From positions 1 through 33,109 of the forward strand of contig NZ_JAIEPC010000051.1 of assembly GCF_019749955.1 (NCBI RefSeq): DNA of 33,109 nt, in the 5' to 3' direction. The DNA comes from Sphingomonas sp. GTDB taxonomy: Bacteria; Pseudomonadota; Alphaproteobacteria; Sphingomonadales; Sphingomonadaceae. Numbering within the stretch: position 1 is the stretch's first letter; each line of letters begins with the position of its first letter. The notes under the pieces were generated by a model, which did not search any database, had not been told where the DNA came from, and worked only from the letters and a program-made list of their open reading frames with translations. Made by a program: the position numbers and the translations under genes. Shown here piece after piece: positions 32,248 to 33,109 of the stretch.

Positions 32248-33109
32248 CGCCTTCGGGCACGACCCAGTTGATGTTCTGGGTCGGGTCCTTGATGTCGCAC
32301 GTCTTGCAATGCACGCAATTCTGCGCGTTGATCACGAACTTGGGATCGCCCGTCTCCGCACCGACGACCTCATACACCCCCGCCGGACAATAGCGCTGCG
32401 CCGGCTCGTCATACATCGGCAGGTTATAGGCGATCGGGACGTTCGGGTCCTTCAGCGTCAGGTGGATCGGCTGATCCTCCTCATGATTGGTGTTCGACAG
32501 GAACACCGACGAGAGGCGGTCAAACGTCAACACGCCATCAGGCTTGGGATAATCGATCTTGGGCACCAGATCGGCCCGCCACAGCTCGTCATGATTGGCA
32601 TGATGGCCCATTGTGAACGGCATTTTGATGCCCCAGCTCTCCAGCCACATTGTCGCGGTCCCGAAAGCAGCGCCGACGATCATGCCGTATTTTTCTATCA
32701 GCGGCAGCGCGTTGCGGACGATCGACAATTCCTTGTGGACCCAACTCGCCGCAAACGCCGCCGGATAAGCGGCCAGCGCATCGCTGGTGCGACCGGCCTG
32801 CACCGCGTCGAACGCCGCCTCTGCCGCCATCATCCCCGATTTCATCGCGGTGTGGCTGCCCTTGATCCGCGGCACGTTGAGGAAACCCGCCGAACAGCCG
32901 ATCAGCGCACCGCCGGGAAACACCAGCTGCGGGATCGATTGCAGCCCGCCATCGCTGATGGCGCGCGCACCATAGGAAACGCGCTTGCCCCCCGCCAGAA
33001 TCGCCGCGATCGACGGATGCGTCTTCCACCGCTGCATTTCGTGGAAGGGCGAGAGATGCGGGTTTTTGTAGCTCAGCCACGTCACCAGCCCGAGCGCGAC
33101 CTGGCCATT
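32219..33109 (-). CDS. electron transfer flavoprotein-ubiquinone oxidoreductase (C-terminal 296 residues, runs off window)
   Basis: ETF-QO takes electrons from ETF, and so from acyl-CoA dehydrogenases, and reduces ubiquinone at the membrane. The frame is open to the right edge, so the N-terminal FAD domain is missing here. What remains includes VALGLVTWLSYKNPHLSPF, GGLQSIPQLVFPGGALIGCS, GFLNVPRIKGSHTAMKSGMM and the C-terminal 4Fe-4S domain. This has a cysteine in QRYCPAGVYE (codon 32387-32389) and the three cysteines of CVHCKTC (32297-32317). The protein ends NYPNM. The gene precedes the TPR gene with which it overlaps. The match to the family is strong throughout. Confidence 0.97.
   Translation of the reverse strand, partial: NGQVALGLVTWLSYKNPHLSPFHEMQRWKTHPSIAAILAGGKRVSYGARAISDGGLQSIPQLVFPGGALIGCSAGFLNVPRIKGSHTAMKSGMMAAEAAFDAVQAGRTSDALAAYPAAFAASWVHKELSIVRNALPLIEKYGMIVGAAFGTATMWLESWGIKMPFTMGHHANHDELWRADLVPKIDYPKPDGVLTFDRLSSVFLSNTNHEEDQPIHLTLKDPNVPIAYNLPMYDEPAQRYCPAGVYEVVGAETGDPKFVINAQNCVHCKTCDIKDPTQNINWVVPEGGGGPNYPNM

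Noticed and set aside
1..33109. CRISPR arrays, tRNA/rRNA genes, transposases, integrases or phage genes
   Set aside because: No regularly spaced repeats, no cloverleaf-like sequence and no such protein families were recognised on either strand.

Overview
The window is GC-rich chromosomal DNA with tightly packed, strand-switching operons, frequent GTG starts and many 4-nt ATGA/GTGA gene overlaps. Gene content points to an aerobic alphaproteobacterium, most likely a sphingomonad: monofunctional HisI, PurF followed by an SDR gene, a fused CysNC, arginine succinyltransferase genes, KorAB, CFA synthase, photolyase, and the intergenic palindrome carrying CTGAGCTTGTCGAAG. The taxon is an inference from gene content and repeats, not from a marker gene. 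There are no rRNA or tRNA genes, CRISPR arrays, transposases or phage genes that I can recognise.

Layout, left to right. (1) 1-2472, minus strand: the N-terminal part of a DmdC-type acyl-CoA dehydrogenase behind its probable MerR/LiuR-like regulator with an ACGT-type operator, then a cysteine-rich lipoprotein coupled to hisI. (2) 2594-4797, plus: purF and an SDR. (3) 4787-12156, minus: an HDAC-family deacetylase, korA, a small lower-GC membrane-protein gene, korB, a GxxExxY (PDDEXK-like) gene bracketed by 31-bp inverted repeats, photolyase and cfa. (4) 12211-13628, plus: an HSL-type alpha/beta hydrolase and rppH, converging on a DUF2269-like membrane protein. (5) 14173-17925, plus: an M20 hydrolase, astA and astB (arginine succinyltransferase catabolism), then a small membrane protein. 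(6) 18015-21615, plus: cysD, cysNC and cysQ (sulfate activation to PAPS, and PAP/PAPS turnover).

(7) 21762-25801: a GST-like protein, def and recR on the minus strand, divergent from fmt and truA on the plus strand. (8) 25941-33109, minus: ETF-ubiquinone oxidoreductase (C-terminal part), a TPR protein, ispE, an N-formylglutamate amidohydrolase-like protein, a lipoprotein, the NAD(P)HX repair enzyme Nnr and an RlmD/RumA-like RNA methyltransferase. The acyl-CoA dehydrogenase at one end and ETF-QO at the other would both belong to flavin-linked beta-oxidation electron flow.

Most of the window is ordinary housekeeping and central metabolism. The least explained parts are the GxxExxY gene with matching inverted terminal repeats (7434-7909, about 52% GC where counted), the small low-GC membrane gene sandwiched between korA and korB (8949-9236), the two copies of an 88-nt nested palindrome, each placed exactly between convergent genes, and the M20 hydrolase translationally coupled to astA. 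No intergenic stretch exceeds 300 bases.
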